Part shown: positions 25,136 to 33,780 of the stretch, one piece after another
How the letters are laid out: each line of letters starts with the position of its first letter
How positions within the stretch are numbered: the stretch's first letter is position 1
From: Methylocystis sp. IM3
GTDB taxonomy: Bacteria > Pseudomonadota > Alphaproteobacteria > Rhizobiales > Beijerinckiaceae
Direction of reading: 5' to 3'
Assembly (NCBI RefSeq): GCF_038070105.1
Contig: NZ_JBBPBZ010000003.1
Span: 31,460 to 95,459, forward strand
Length of the DNA: 64,000 nucleotides
The notes under the pieces: model-generated
Told to the model about the DNA's origin: nothing
What the model saw: only the letters and a program-made list of their open reading frames with translations
Database searches by the model: none
Translations under genes and position numbers: made by a program

Positions 25136-27367
25136 GTGATCGATTCCCGCGATGCGCTCTTCGAGCTGTTGCCAGCCTTCGTCAGACAGCGGGATCTCCT
25201 CGGCGGGGGCGTGCTGCGGCAGACGCTGCGCGTGATCGGCGCCCAGGCGGTCGCCCTCGAGCGAGACCTGGAGCGCATGTATGACGACATGTTCATCGAA
25301 ACCTGCGCGCCCTGGGTCATTCCTTATATCGCCGACCTGCTCGGCGCGACGCTCGTCGAAAGCGGGCCGCAGGGCGCGGGCGCGCGGCGGCGCGCGGTCG
25401 GTCGCCTCCTCGCCGCGCGGCGCAAGCGCGGCGCCATGGCTGCCCTCGATGCGCTCGCGCAGGACGTCGCCGGCTGGCCGGCCGAGGCGCGGGAAGTCTA
25501 TCGTCGTCTCGCGGTCGCCCAGCACCTCGATCATGTACGTCCGGAGCGGACCGCGACCGTCCGCATCGGCGCGGCGCTCGCGCTGGAGGCGATGGAGCCC
25601 TGGGGCGGGTCGTTGATCGGGGAGGTTCGGCGCGGCGCGCCCGGCGACCGGGCGTCGCCGGCCGACGTCGCCGGGCTGGGCCTCGCCGTGCGCCGGACCC
25701 GGTCCTTTTCCGTCACCGCCACGCAGGCCTACGCCATCGAAAATCGTGAGAACTGCTACAGCTTTTCGGTGTTGGGAAACGACGCCCCGCTCTTCGATCC
25801 CCGCCTGCCCGCGCCCATCTCCCGCCTCGGCTTCGAGGTCGGCGCCGGGCCTGCCGACGCAGCGGCCCGCGCGGATCCCGAAATTTACGGGGTCGGCAAG
25901 GCGATCACGATCTGGGCCGAAGGCTGGCCGGATCGTCATCCGGAAGCGGGCGCGCGCGCGCAGCCCATACCGCCCGAGGCGATTATTCCCGCGGATCTGG
26001 AAGGCTGGAAATATCGCCCGCCCAAGGGCAAGGTCGCCGTCGACCCCGTGCTCGGCCGCATCATGTTCCCCCTGACGCAGGGACCGGCCCGCGGCGCCGC
26101 CGTGCGCGTCAGTTACAACTATGGCTTCGCGATGGAGCTTGGCGGCGGCGAATACCCGCGGCCGCCGCTCGCCATGCCGGCCCATGTCTCGCGCCGACGG
26201 GTGCGCGCGCGCGAAACGGGAAAGCCGCCGGAGGGCGAGTTCGCCGAGATTGCCGACGCCATCGCCGACTGGCGCGCCGCCAGAGACGCAGAGGCGGCGC
26301 CGGGCAATGGCGACGAACCGGGCCTGACCGCCTTCCCGGCCCTCGTCGTCGAGCTTGCCGAAAGCGGGGTCTATTCCGGCGCGCTCGACATCGAGATCAG
26401 CCATGGAGAGTCCATCTGGATTGTCGCCGCGCCCCATACGCGGCCCGTGCTCTGGCTGAGCGATGCCGAGGCCGGGGCGCAGGACGCTCTCAGCGTGCGC
26501 GGCGGCAAGGGCAGCCGCTTCGTGATGGACGGGGTGATGGTGGCGGGGCGCGGCCTCCGCTTCGCGCCGCTCGACGACGGCGAGGAGGAGAGCGCGGCGG
26601 ACGGCGGGCTCTGCGAGGCCCTGCTGCGCCACTGCACGCTCGTGCCGGGTTGGGGGCTCACGCATGATTGCGAGCCGCTGCGGCCAAATGATCCCAGCGT
26701 CGTCCTGGATGGGGCAAGGCTTTGCCTGCGCGTCGAGCGCAGCATCGTCGGGACGATCGAAGCCAATCTCGCCGCCACCGGCGGACCGCCGGCGCAGATC
26801 GAGATCGCCGATAGCGTGATCGACGCCACGTCGGAGCAGCGCGCCGCCATCGGCTCGGCCGACGCCAACGTCGCTTTTGTGCGGTTGACCATCGCGCGCA
26901 GCACCGTCATCGGCGCGGTGGCCGTCCATGCGATCGGCCTCGCCGAGGATAGTCTCTTCGCGGGCCTCGTCACGGTGGCGCGGCGCCAGCAGGGCTGCGT
27001 GCGCTATTGTTGCCTTTCCCCCGAGTCGCGCGTCCCCCGCCAGCACCGATGCCAGCCCGCGAGCGCGCGGGCGCGGGTGCGCGAGGAGGCGGGGCGCGAT
27101 TCCTTGCGCGAGCAGGCGCGCGAACGAATGCTCGCCGACGTCGCACTGCGCATCGCGCCGCATTTCGTCTCAACCCGCTATGGCGCGCCCGATTATGTGC
27201 GTCTCGCCGCCTGCACGCCGCCCGAGATCGCGCGCGGCGCCGGCGATGGCGGCGAAATGGGCGTCTACCACAATCTTTTCGAGCCCCAGCGTCTGGACGG
27301 CCTCCAACTGCGTCTCGTCGATCATTGTCCCGCGGATTTTGCCCCCCTCGTTCTTTTCGCCAGCTGA
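25136..27367 (+). CDS. Tail protein I-like baseplate protein with beta-helical C-terminus
   Basis: A 743-residue protein. The first 150 residues resemble P2 gpI-type tail proteins: DALFELLPAFVRQRD, a long helix, APWVIPYIADLLGA and the RRRAVGRLLAARRKRG basic helix. The remainder is beta-rich, with repeats such as CTLVPGW and IARSTVIGAV typical of right-handed beta-helices. It could connect wedge to fibre or serve as peripheral baseplate. The GTG at 25136 is selected because GAGGAGG lies 6 bases before it; upstream in-frame sequence overlaps the previous gene in another frame. Confidence 0.78.
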   Translation: MIDSRDALFELLPAFVRQRDLLGGGVLRQTLRVIGAQAVALERDLERMYDDMFIETCAPWVIPYIADLLGATLVESGPQGAGARRRAVGRLLAARRKRGAMAALDALAQDVAGWPAEAREVYRRLAVAQHLDHVRPERTATVRIGAALALEAMEPWGGSLIGEVRRGAPGDRASPADVAGLGLAVRRTRSFSVTATQAYAIENRENCYSFSVLGNDAPLFDPRLPAPISRLGFEVGAGPADAAARADPEIYGVGKAITIWAEGWPDRHPEAGARAQPIPPEAIIPADLEGWKYRPPKGKVAVDPVLGRIMFPLTQGPARGAAVRVSYNYGFAMELGGGEYPRPPLAMPAHVSRRRVRARETGKPPEGEFAEIADAIADWRAARDAEAAPGNGDEPGLTAFPALVVELAESGVYSGALDIEISHGESIWIVAAPHTRPVLWLSDAEAGAQDALSVRGGKGSRFVMDGVMVAGRGLRFAPLDDGEEESAADGGLCEALLRHCTLVPGWGLTHDCEPLRPNDPSVVLDGARLCLRVERSIVGTIEANLAATGGPPAQIEIADSVIDATSEQRAAIGSADANVAFVRLTIARSTVIGAVAVHAIGLAEDSLFAGLVTVARRQQGCVRYCCLSPESRVPRQHRCQPASARARVREEAGRDSLREQARERMLADVALRIAPHFVSTRYGAPDYVRLAACTPPEIARGAGDGGEMGVYHNLFEPQRLDGLQLRLVDHCPADFAPLVLFAS

Positions 27368-27379
27368 AGAGGTTCCCTC

Positions 27380-28843
27380 ATGCGCGGAGATTTTGCGCAA
27401 GTATCTTTCAATCCCGCCAACGGGTTCACGCGCGTTCTGGCCCAGCAGGGCCGCATGTTGCTGGAAGCCGACCTCAACGAACAGACGGCTATTCACATCT
27501 ATTATCTGCGCAAGCTGATCATCGACGCCATCGGCCGCTGCTGGCGCGCGGGCGACGGATTCGCTCTTGGAAAGGGCGATTCCGTCAACGAGTTCAGCAT
27601 CAAGGCCGGCCGTCTCTATGTCGATGGCCTCATGTGTGAGCTGGCGTCCGCCGCGACCTACGCCACCCAGCCATTCTGGCCGGTTCCGGGCGCCGAGCCC
27701 GGCGCGGCGGTCGATCTTCCGCCGGCGTTCCTCGTCTATGTGGAGGCCCACGAGCGCCACCTCTCATCCGTGCAGCTGCCCGCCCTGCGGGAGGTCGCGC
27801 TGGGCGGGCGAGACACCGCGACCCGCGCTCAGATCGCCTGGCAAATCCGGCTGATGACCGAGGAGAAGGTCTCCGCGATCCTGAAACAGTTCAATCGCCT
27901 CGCCGAAATCCGCAAGGCGCATCCGGGGCCATATGTTTACCGGGAAGGCAAGCTCGACGACTTCCGCAACAAGCTTGAAGCCAATGCGAGGCAGCTCGGG
28001 GCGCAGCTCGGCGCCGCGGGACCCGGCGCCCAGGCCTGCGCGGTCGCTCGCAGCTTCCTGGAGTGCTGGGATCAGATCGGCGCGCTCATGCGCGCCCGCG
28101 CCCGCTTCGAAAGCCGCAATCTCGATCCCTGCGCGATGCCCGCCGACGCCCAGTTCCGCAGCCGCGACAACCAGCTTTACCGCGTCGAGATCCACCGGGG
28201 CGGCGCTGCTGGCGAAGCGACCTTCAAATGGTCGCGCGAAAACGGGTCCGTCGAGTTTTCTCTGCATTCTGTCAAGGTCGCAAACGGCGGCGCGGTCACG
28301 GCGGCGATCGACGCCCTCGGCCACGATCGCCGAACCGGGCTGTGCGAGGGCGACTGGGTCGAGCTGACCAGCGACGCTTTCGAATTCGCGGAGGTCGCGC
28401 CGCCGCTCGGCCAGATCACGGCGATCGATCGCGCCAAGCGAATGCTGAGCATAAAAATCGCGAACCCGGCGGGCGTGGATTTCAGCGCCTGCACCCTGCT
28501 GCGCCGCTGGGATCAGACGCTGGAGACCGCGCCCGATCTTCGCGACGACGGCGCAATAGCCGTTCAGGAGAGCAGCGAGGGCCGTTGGACCCCGCTCGAG
28601 CGCGGCGTCCAGATCCAGTTCGTTCCCGGCGGCTTCTACCGCACCGGCGACTACTGGCTGATTCCCGCGCGCGTCGAGACCAATGACGTCCTTTGGCCGC
28701 AGGCGACGGCGGGCAAGCCGGACGCCATTGCGCCCCATGGCGTCGAGCGCCATCGCGGCGTCCTGGGGTTCGGCGTCAAGGGTGCGGCGGAGACGACCTT
28801 CACCAACTGCGCTTGTCGCGTCGATCCGCAATGCGATCATTGA
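27380..28843 (+). CDS. DUF6519 eCIS protein, probable peripheral baseplate/fibre component
   Basis: A 487-residue protein opening with MRGDFAQVSFNPANGF followed by RVLAQQGRMLLEADLNEQ, the hallmark of DUF6519 proteins, which occur at the 3' end of eCIS and related tail operons. Later parts include a FKWSRENGSVEF segment and a beta-rich C-terminus ending in Cys residues. Function is unknown; location suggests a distal baseplate or receptor-contact part. It is the last gene of the operon, and its final 44 bases overlap the convergent egtD gene. Confidence 0.8.
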   Translation: MRGDFAQVSFNPANGFTRVLAQQGRMLLEADLNEQTAIHIYYLRKLIIDAIGRCWRAGDGFALGKGDSVNEFSIKAGRLYVDGLMCELASAATYATQPFWPVPGAEPGAAVDLPPAFLVYVEAHERHLSSVQLPALREVALGGRDTATRAQIAWQIRLMTEEKVSAILKQFNRLAEIRKAHPGPYVYREGKLDDFRNKLEANARQLGAQLGAAGPGAQACAVARSFLECWDQIGALMRARARFESRNLDPCAMPADAQFRSRDNQLYRVEIHRGGAAGEATFKWSRENGSVEFSLHSVKVANGGAVTAAIDALGHDRRTGLCEGDWVELTSDAFEFAEVAPPLGQITAIDRAKRMLSIKIANPAGVDFSACTLLRRWDQTLETAPDLRDDGAIAVQESSEGRWTPLERGVQIQFVPGGFYRTGDYWLIPARVETNDVLWPQATAGKPDAIAPHGVERHRGVLGFGVKGAAETTFTNCACRVDPQCDH

Positions 28844-29810
28844 TCGAGGCTCGAGGGGCGATGAGTTCGTGCAGACTGAATAGACCCATCGCATCCGTCC
28901 AGACGCGAGCAGGCCTCCAGCCGGCCCGCCGGGCGATCCGTTGGAACTCCTCGATCGAATGCTTGTAGGCGTTCTCGGTATGGATCGTCTCTCCCGCACG
29001 GAAAGCGAACCGGCCGACCCCGGCGTCGACGAGTTGATCCTTCCGGCTGACGAGATGCATTTCGACGCGCCCTTCGACGGAATCGTAAATCGCCGCGTGG
29101 CTGAAGGTCAGCGGATCGATTTTCCCGCCGAGTTCGCGATTGATGCGGGTGAGCAGATTGAGATCGAACGCCGCCGTGACGCCCTCGGCGTCGTCATAGG
29201 CCTCGAGAAGTCGGCGAACGTCTTTCTTCAGATCGACCCCAACGATCAGCCTTGCGCCGCTCGAGAGCGTCTCGCGCATGGCGTCCAGCACCCTGGCCGC
29301 CTCCAAAGGCGCAAAATTACCGATCGTGGAGCCTGGAAAAAATCCCAGTTGCGATCTGCGCGAAATATCGGGCGGAAGGTCGATCGGGACTGAAAAATCG
29401 GCCGGGATCAGTCGCACGTCGAGCCCGGAAAAGCGCGACGTCAGCCGTCGACGCGCGTCCGCGAGGGCGCTTTCCGAAATGTCGATCGGCGCATAGGCGT
29501 AAAGGCTGCCCATCGCCCTGATGAGAATCTCCGTCTTGACGCTGGAGCCGGAGCCGAATTCGACGAGAACTGTTTCGGATGACGCCCCCTCGAGCATCTG
29601 CCTCACATTCGCGTCGAGAATATCCGCCTCGGTTCTCGTCAGATAATACTCGGGCTGGCGCGTGATTTCCTCGAACAGGGCGCTGCCTCTGTCGTCATAG
29701 AAAAAGCGGCAGGGAAGGCTCTTGCGCGGCTGTGACAGGCCCGCCGCCACGCTTGCGGCGAAATCCTCTTGCGGCGCGACGGGCGCCCTGCTTTCCGTCG
29801 CCTTCGACAT
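28800..29810 (-). CDS. egtD: L-histidine N-alpha-methyltransferase EgtD
   Basis: A 336-residue SAM-dependent methyltransferase of the EgtD type, which trimethylates histidine to hercynine, the first step to ergothioneine. Seen motifs: KSLPCRFFYDDRGSALFEEI and RTEADIL near the start, VEFGSGSSVKT (SAM loop), YAPIDISESAL, and FFPGSTIGNF. The downstream gene of an egtB-egtD pair, start and egtB stop overlapping by one base (TGATG). Its last 44 bases run into the convergent DUF6519 gene. Confidence 0.93.
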   Translation of the reverse strand: MSKATESRAPVAPQEDFAASVAAGLSQPRKSLPCRFFYDDRGSALFEEITRQPEYYLTRTEADILDANVRQMLEGASSETVLVEFGSGSSVKTEILIRAMGSLYAYAPIDISESALADARRRLTSRFSGLDVRLIPADFSVPIDLPPDISRRSQLGFFPGSTIGNFAPLEAARVLDAMRETLSSGARLIVGVDLKKDVRRLLEAYDDAEGVTAAFDLNLLTRINRELGGKIDPLTFSHAAIYDSVEGRVEMHLVSRKDQLVDAGVGRFAFRAGETIHTENAYKHSIEEFQRIARRAGWRPARVWTDAMGLFSLHELIAPRASINDRIADRRDKRSW

Positions 29811-31114
29811 CAGCCTGCCTCCGACGCGAGGCGGACGCCTGTGAATTGCCAGCGCTGGTGGGGATAAAAGAAGTTGCGGTAGCTTGCGCGAATATGGCCC
29901 TCCGGCGTCACGCAGGAGCCGCCGCGCAGCACGTGCTGGTTGACCATGAACTTGCCGTTATATTCGCCGAGCGCGCCCTCGGCTGGACGATAGCCGGGGT
30001 AAGGCAGATAGGCGCTCTGGGTCCATTCCCAGACGTCGCCGAACATCTGGCGAGGCGATCCCTTGTGCGCCGCTACCGCCGGCAGGGGCCGCAATGCGGA
30101 TGTTCCGAGGGTGTTCCCCTCCCGCCCCGCTCGTGTCGCCGCCGCCTCCCATTCGAATTCAGTCGGCAACCGCCGCCCCGCCCAGCGCGCATAGGCGTCG
30201 GCTTCGTAGTAGCTCACATGCGCAACCGGCGCATCGGGATCGAGCGGCGTCAGGCCCTCGAGCGACATTTCGAACCATTCTCCGTCACGACGCTCCCAGT
30301 AGAGGGGCGCGCGCCAGCCTTCGCGGCTCACCGCCGCCCAGCCGTCCGACAGCCACAGGGTCGGCGTCTCGTAGCCGCCGTCGGCGAGGAACTCCCGCCA
30401 CTCCTCGTTCGTGACGAGGCGATCGGCAAGGCGGAAGGCCCCGACAAGAGCGTCGTGGCGGGGCCGTTCATTGTCCCATGCAAAGCCCCTGCCCTCATGG
30501 CCGATCCGATAGACGCCGCCGGAAAAATCGATCCAGCCGGCAGGCTCCCGGCGCGCCGCAACGGAGCGGGGCGGCGCGGGCCGGTAGGCTGGCCGCAAGG
30601 GGTTTGCGGAGAAGAGAGCGAGGATGTCGGTAAGGATCAGCTCCTGATGCTGCTGCTCGTGATGGAGTCCGATCTCGATCAGGTCTGCGCAGGCCGGCCA
30701 TGAGGCCATGTGGCCGTCGATGAGCCGCGCGAGCGCGATGTCCACATGCTCCCGATAAGCGAGGACCAGGTCGAGCGACGGCCGGGTGAGAAGGCCCCGC
30801 CTCGGCCTCGCCTGGCGCGCGCCGAAAGCCTCGTAATAGGAATTGAAACAGTAGCTGAAGGTCTCGTCGTACCGCGCATAGCCGGGCAGGTGCGGGGCAA
30901 GGACAAAGGTTTCGAAAAACCAGCTGGTATGAGCGAGATGCCATTTCGTCGGGCTGGCGTCATCCATGGCCTGTACGGTCATATCTTCCGCGGTGAGCGG
31001 AGCGGCGAGATGAAGGGAAAGCTGGCGCGTTTGGAAAAGACGCGCACCCAGGTCGGACGCGGAAAAGTCGGCGGCAGAGAAGCCGGAAGCAGAAAAGGAC
31101 GCGTGGGGCGCCAT
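29810..31114 (-). CDS. egtB: Ergothioneine sulfoxide synthase EgtB
   Basis: A 434-residue non-haem iron enzyme that joins hercynine to a thiol donor with oxygen. N-terminal DinB-like domain carries KWHLAHTSWFF and the iron-binding HHEQQHQE at residues 151-158 (H-x3-H-x-E); the C-terminal formylglycine-generating-enzyme-like domain shows GGVYRIGHEG, RLPTEFEWEAAA and WEWTQSAYLPYPGY. Whether the donor is gamma-glutamylcysteine, cysteine or another thiol cannot be read here. The ATG at 31114 has an AGGAGA ribosome site; an earlier in-frame start (31225) would add a low-complexity leader and overlap the parS-like site. No egtA, egtC or egtE is nearby. Confidence 0.92.
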   Translation of the reverse strand: MAPHASFSASGFSAADFSASDLGARLFQTRQLSLHLAAPLTAEDMTVQAMDDASPTKWHLAHTSWFFETFVLAPHLPGYARYDETFSYCFNSYYEAFGARQARPRRGLLTRPSLDLVLAYREHVDIALARLIDGHMASWPACADLIEIGLHHEQQHQELILTDILALFSANPLRPAYRPAPPRSVAARREPAGWIDFSGGVYRIGHEGRGFAWDNERPRHDALVGAFRLADRLVTNEEWREFLADGGYETPTLWLSDGWAAVSREGWRAPLYWERRDGEWFEMSLEGLTPLDPDAPVAHVSYYEADAYARWAGRRLPTEFEWEAAATRAGREGNTLGTSALRPLPAVAAHKGSPRQMFGDVWEWTQSAYLPYPGYRPAEGALGEYNGKFMVNQHVLRGGSCVTPEGHIRASYRNFFYPHQRWQFTGVRLASEAG

Positions 31115-31210
31115 TGGCGTCTCTCCTGTGGCGGACAAGAGAGGCATATAGGGCCGCGATCGCCGTTTCAGAGTTCGCGTCCCCTTCCCGCCTGTCTTGC
31201 GGCCAGGAAA

Positions 31211-31226
31211 GTTGCCAACTGGCAAC
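31211..31226. promoter_or_regulatory. parS-like partition site 1 (GTTGCCA-AC-TGGCAAC)
   Basis: A 16-bp palindrome with perfect 7-base arms around a 2-base centre. A second copy with a different centre lies in the start of repB. Length and the GTT...AAC ends fit the centromere sites of repABC replicons bound by RepB. Located between egtB and repA, about 85 bp before the repA start. Confidence 0.72.
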
Positions 31227-31242
31227 CGAAGACGCGCCCAAA

Positions 31243-31260
31243 GGCGTTAATGGGCGTTAA
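31243..31260 (+). repeat. Direct repeat GGCGTTAA x2 upstream of repA
   Basis: Two perfect 8-base copies, at 31243-31250 and 31253-31260, start 10 bases apart (one helical turn). They sit in the short AT-rich region before repA, where repABC plasmids have the operon promoter and RepA autorepression sites. A binding role is inferred. Confidence 0.45.
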
Positions 31261-31311
31261 CCCTTTATCATTTGCAAGATCCGGCGAATCGGGGTTTTTT
31301 AGTTACGGGTC

Positions 31312-32556
31312 ATGGGCGCAGAAACGCCACCGTCCCGTAGTTATGACGCCGGTCCGAGGAATTGCGCCAAGATGGTTTTCGCCAAGCCAAGGATGACCTC
31401 GGTTATAGCTGGCGATGGGGCCGCCTTGTCGCAGGAGCTCAATATGCTCCGCAAGACGCTGTTTCCGCCAGAGTCAAAAAAGGCGTTGAGAAGCTTCTCG
31501 TCTGGCGAGGCGGCGAAACTCATCGGAATCGCCGACGGTTACCTGCGGCAACTCTCACTTGGCGGAAAAGGGCCGCAGCCGGAGATCGGCGCCGGCGGGC
31601 GCCGGTCCTACACGCTCGATCAGATCAACGATCTGCGCAAGCTCCTGGAAGAAGGCGGAAAGGGAAAACGCTATCTCCCGCGCCGCAGCGAGGCCGATGC
31701 CTGCCAGGTTCTGGCGGTCGTGAACTTCAAGGGCGGATCCGGCAAGACGACGACAGCCGCGCATCTTGCGCAATATCTGGCCCTGCGAGGCTACCGCGTG
31801 CTCGCGGCGGATCTCGACCCGCAAGCCTCGCTCACGGCGCTTCACGGTTACCAGCCCGAATTCGATATCGGCGCCAATGAGACCTTATACGGCGCTATCC
31901 GTTATGGCGCGGAGCGCCGGCGACTCGAAACGATCGTCCGCACAACCTATTTCCCCGGCCTCGACCTCGTGCCGGGCAATCTCGAACTGATGGAGTTCGA
32001 GCATGAGACGCCCCGCGCGCTTGCGGAAGGGGGCAGCGAGACCTTCTTTGGCCGCGTCGCAACCGCGCTGGGAGAGGTCGAAAGCAAATATGACGTGATG
32101 ATCCTCGACTGCCCGCCGCAGTTGGGCTTTCTGACACTGGGGGCGCTCTGCGCGGCGACCTCGGTGCTGATCACCGTGCATCCGCAAATGCTCGACGTCA
32201 TGTCGATGTGCCAGTTTCTCCTCATGGCCTCCGATCTCCTGTCGGTGGTCGAGGAATCGGGCGCCGAACTCGATTACGATTTCATTCGCTATGTGGTGAC
32301 GCGGTACGAGCCGTCGGATGGTCCGCAGACCCAGATGGTCGCTTTCATGCGCTCGCTCTTCCGGGACCGGGTGCTCACCAATGTCGTTCTCAAATCCACG
32401 GCGATCTCCGACGCGGGCCTGTCGAAACAGACGCTTTACGAGATCGGCCGGGAGAATTTCACGCGGGCGACTTACGATCGGGCGATCGAATCGCTCGACG
32501 CCGTCAATTCGGAAATCGAAGGCTTGATGCAGCAGGCGTGGGGACGACAACCATGA
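31312..32556 (+). CDS. repA: RepA, ParA-type plasmid partition ATPase
   Basis: Up to 414 residues. A winged-helix-like N-terminal region (FSSGEAAKLIGIADGYLRQL) precedes the ParA ATPase domain with the deviant Walker A motif NFKGGSGKTTTAAH, DLDPQASLTA, and DVMILDCPPQLGFLTL. This is the partition and autorepressor protein of repABC replicons. The start is uncertain: ATGs at 31312, 31372, 31393 and 31444 share the frame and none has a strong ribosome site; typical RepA proteins are near 400 residues, favouring an early start. Overlaps repB by 4 bases. Confidence 0.93.
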   Translation: MGAETPPSRSYDAGPRNCAKMVFAKPRMTSVIAGDGAALSQELNMLRKTLFPPESKKALRSFSSGEAAKLIGIADGYLRQLSLGGKGPQPEIGAGGRRSYTLDQINDLRKLLEEGGKGKRYLPRRSEADACQVLAVVNFKGGSGKTTTAAHLAQYLALRGYRVLAADLDPQASLTALHGYQPEFDIGANETLYGAIRYGAERRRLETIVRTTYFPGLDLVPGNLELMEFEHETPRALAEGGSETFFGRVATALGEVESKYDVMILDCPPQLGFLTLGALCAATSVLITVHPQMLDVMSMCQFLLMASDLLSVVEESGAELDYDFIRYVVTRYEPSDGPQTQMVAFMRSLFRDRVLTNVVLKSTAISDAGLSKQTLYEIGRENFTRATYDRAIESLDAVNSEIEGLMQQAWGRQP

Positions 32557-33557
32557 GCCGGAAGGACACGCTTCGTGCGCTCCTGGGCGCGCGCGAACGG
32601 GAGTTGCCATCTGGCAACTCGCCCGAGCCCGTCGCCGAGGCGATCGAGGCCCCGCGCCAGCTCGTCCGGTCCGGCGCCGTCGGCGCCATGGGGCGCTCCC
32701 TCGGGAAATTGACCCATGCCGCCGAGGAGGCGCGCGCGCTCATCGCTTCCGGCGACACGATCGTCCAGCTCGACGCCGCGCTCATCGAATCCTCTTTCCT
32801 GGAGGACCGACTCGGCGAGCAGTCGGAGGAACATGCCGCGCTTGTCGCGTCGATACGGGAGCACGGGCAACAGGTGCCCATTCTGGTGCGGCCGCATCCC
32901 GGCAAGGCCGGGCGCTATCAGGTCGCCTATGGACACCGGCGCTTGCGCGCGCTGGCGGAGCTTGGCCGCCCCGTTCGCGCCATTGTGCGGGAGATGTCGG
33001 ACGCGGGCCTCATCGTCGCACAGGGGCAGGAGAATTCCGCCCGTTTGCAGCTCAGCTACATCGAGCGCGCGATGTTTGCGGTCTCCATCGAGGATCAGGG
33101 GTTCGACCGGGAGGTGATCATGGCCGCGCTGACCGTCGAGAAGACGCAGCTTTCGCGTCTGATCTCGATTGGCCGCGCGATTCCCTTCGAAGTCGTCAAG
33201 CTGATCGGCCCCGCGCCGAAGACAGGGCGCCCACGGTGGGCGGCGCTCGCGGAGAAGATCGCCGGCAGGGACCTCGAGCCGATCCTCGTGGGTCTCTCCG
33301 CCAAACCCGACTTCCTCACGGCGGACAGCGACGCGCGTTTTGCGCGTCTTCTTTCGGCCCTGACCCCGGCGCCTGTCGAGTCCTGCAAGAGAATCTGGTG
33401 CGATGAGGATGGCCGGCGGATCGCGACCTATCAGCGCGGGCCGGAGCGCGCGACGCTCACGCTCGACCAGAAGATCGCGCCCGACTTCGGGGAATATGTT
33501 CTCAGCCAGTTGCCGCAGCTCTATCGCAGCTATCGCGGGAGCAGGGGGACGGGTTGA
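32553..33557 (+). CDS. repB: RepB, ParB-type centromere-binding protein
   Basis: A 334-residue ParB-family protein. Visible: an N-terminal RKDTLRALLG motif common to RepB proteins, the ParB nuclease-like box with EEHAALVASIREHGQQVPILVRPH and YGHRRLRALAELG, the helix-turn-helix region (LTVEKTQLSRLISIGRAIP), and a C-terminal dimerisation part. It would bind the two parS-like palindromes. One of these (32603-32618) lies in its own 5' coding region, about codons 17-22. ATGA overlap with repA. Confidence 0.93.
   Translation: MSRKDTLRALLGARERELPSGNSPEPVAEAIEAPRQLVRSGAVGAMGRSLGKLTHAAEEARALIASGDTIVQLDAALIESSFLEDRLGEQSEEHAALVASIREHGQQVPILVRPHPGKAGRYQVAYGHRRLRALAELGRPVRAIVREMSDAGLIVAQGQENSARLQLSYIERAMFAVSIEDQGFDREVIMAALTVEKTQLSRLISIGRAIPFEVVKLIGPAPKTGRPRWAALAEKIAGRDLEPILVGLSAKPDFLTADSDARFARLLSALTPAPVESCKRIWCDEDGRRIATYQRGPERATLTLDQKIAPDFGEYVLSQLPQLYRSYRGSRGTG
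32603..32618. promoter_or_regulatory. parS-like partition site 2 (GTTGCCA-TC-TGGCAAC), inside repB
   Basis: Same 7-base arms as the site upstream of repA, with centre TC in place of AC. It lies within the repB coding sequence, where a LPSGNS peptide is encoded. Conservation of the arms despite coding constraint supports a real protein-binding site. Confidence 0.7.
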
Positions 33558-33635
33558 GGACGAGAGATCGGGCCGTCCGCGGCCCGAATGCGCGCCCGGC
33601 GCGCAATGAGACTTACAAAATGAGGTGAACGCGCA

Positions 33636-33691
33636 AAAGAAAAAGGCCCCCGAAACGTCTCCGCCCGGAAGCCCTTCTCGATGTGTAGCGA
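33636..33691 (-). ncRNA. Candidate counter-transcribed RNA (incA-type) between repB and repC
   Basis: On the minus strand of the repB-repC gap there is a perfect -35 TTGACA (33720-33725) and, 16 bases on, a -10-like TGATTC (33698-33703). Transcription would begin near 33691 and run about 56 bases to a GC-rich stem followed by UUUUUCUUUU (33644-33635), a rho-independent terminator. repABC plasmids carry a 50-60-nt antisense RNA at exactly this place that represses repC and sets incompatibility. Ends are approximate. Confidence 0.62.
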
Positions 33692-33780
33692 CTGAGAGAA
33701 TCACACTTCCGCATAGCCCTGTCAAGAGTCGGCGCCGTTTTGGCGAGCAGCTTTCTTTTGCCCGAACGAGGCAAGAGATC

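Noticed and set aside
30094..30703. Plus-strand frames opposite egtB
   Set aside because: Arg/Pro/Ser-rich shadows; the minus strand encodes HHEQQHQE and the FGE-like domain.
33569..33586. CGGGCC/GGCCCG stem as the repAB terminator
   Set aside because: No T-run follows; more likely part of the regulated leader before repC.
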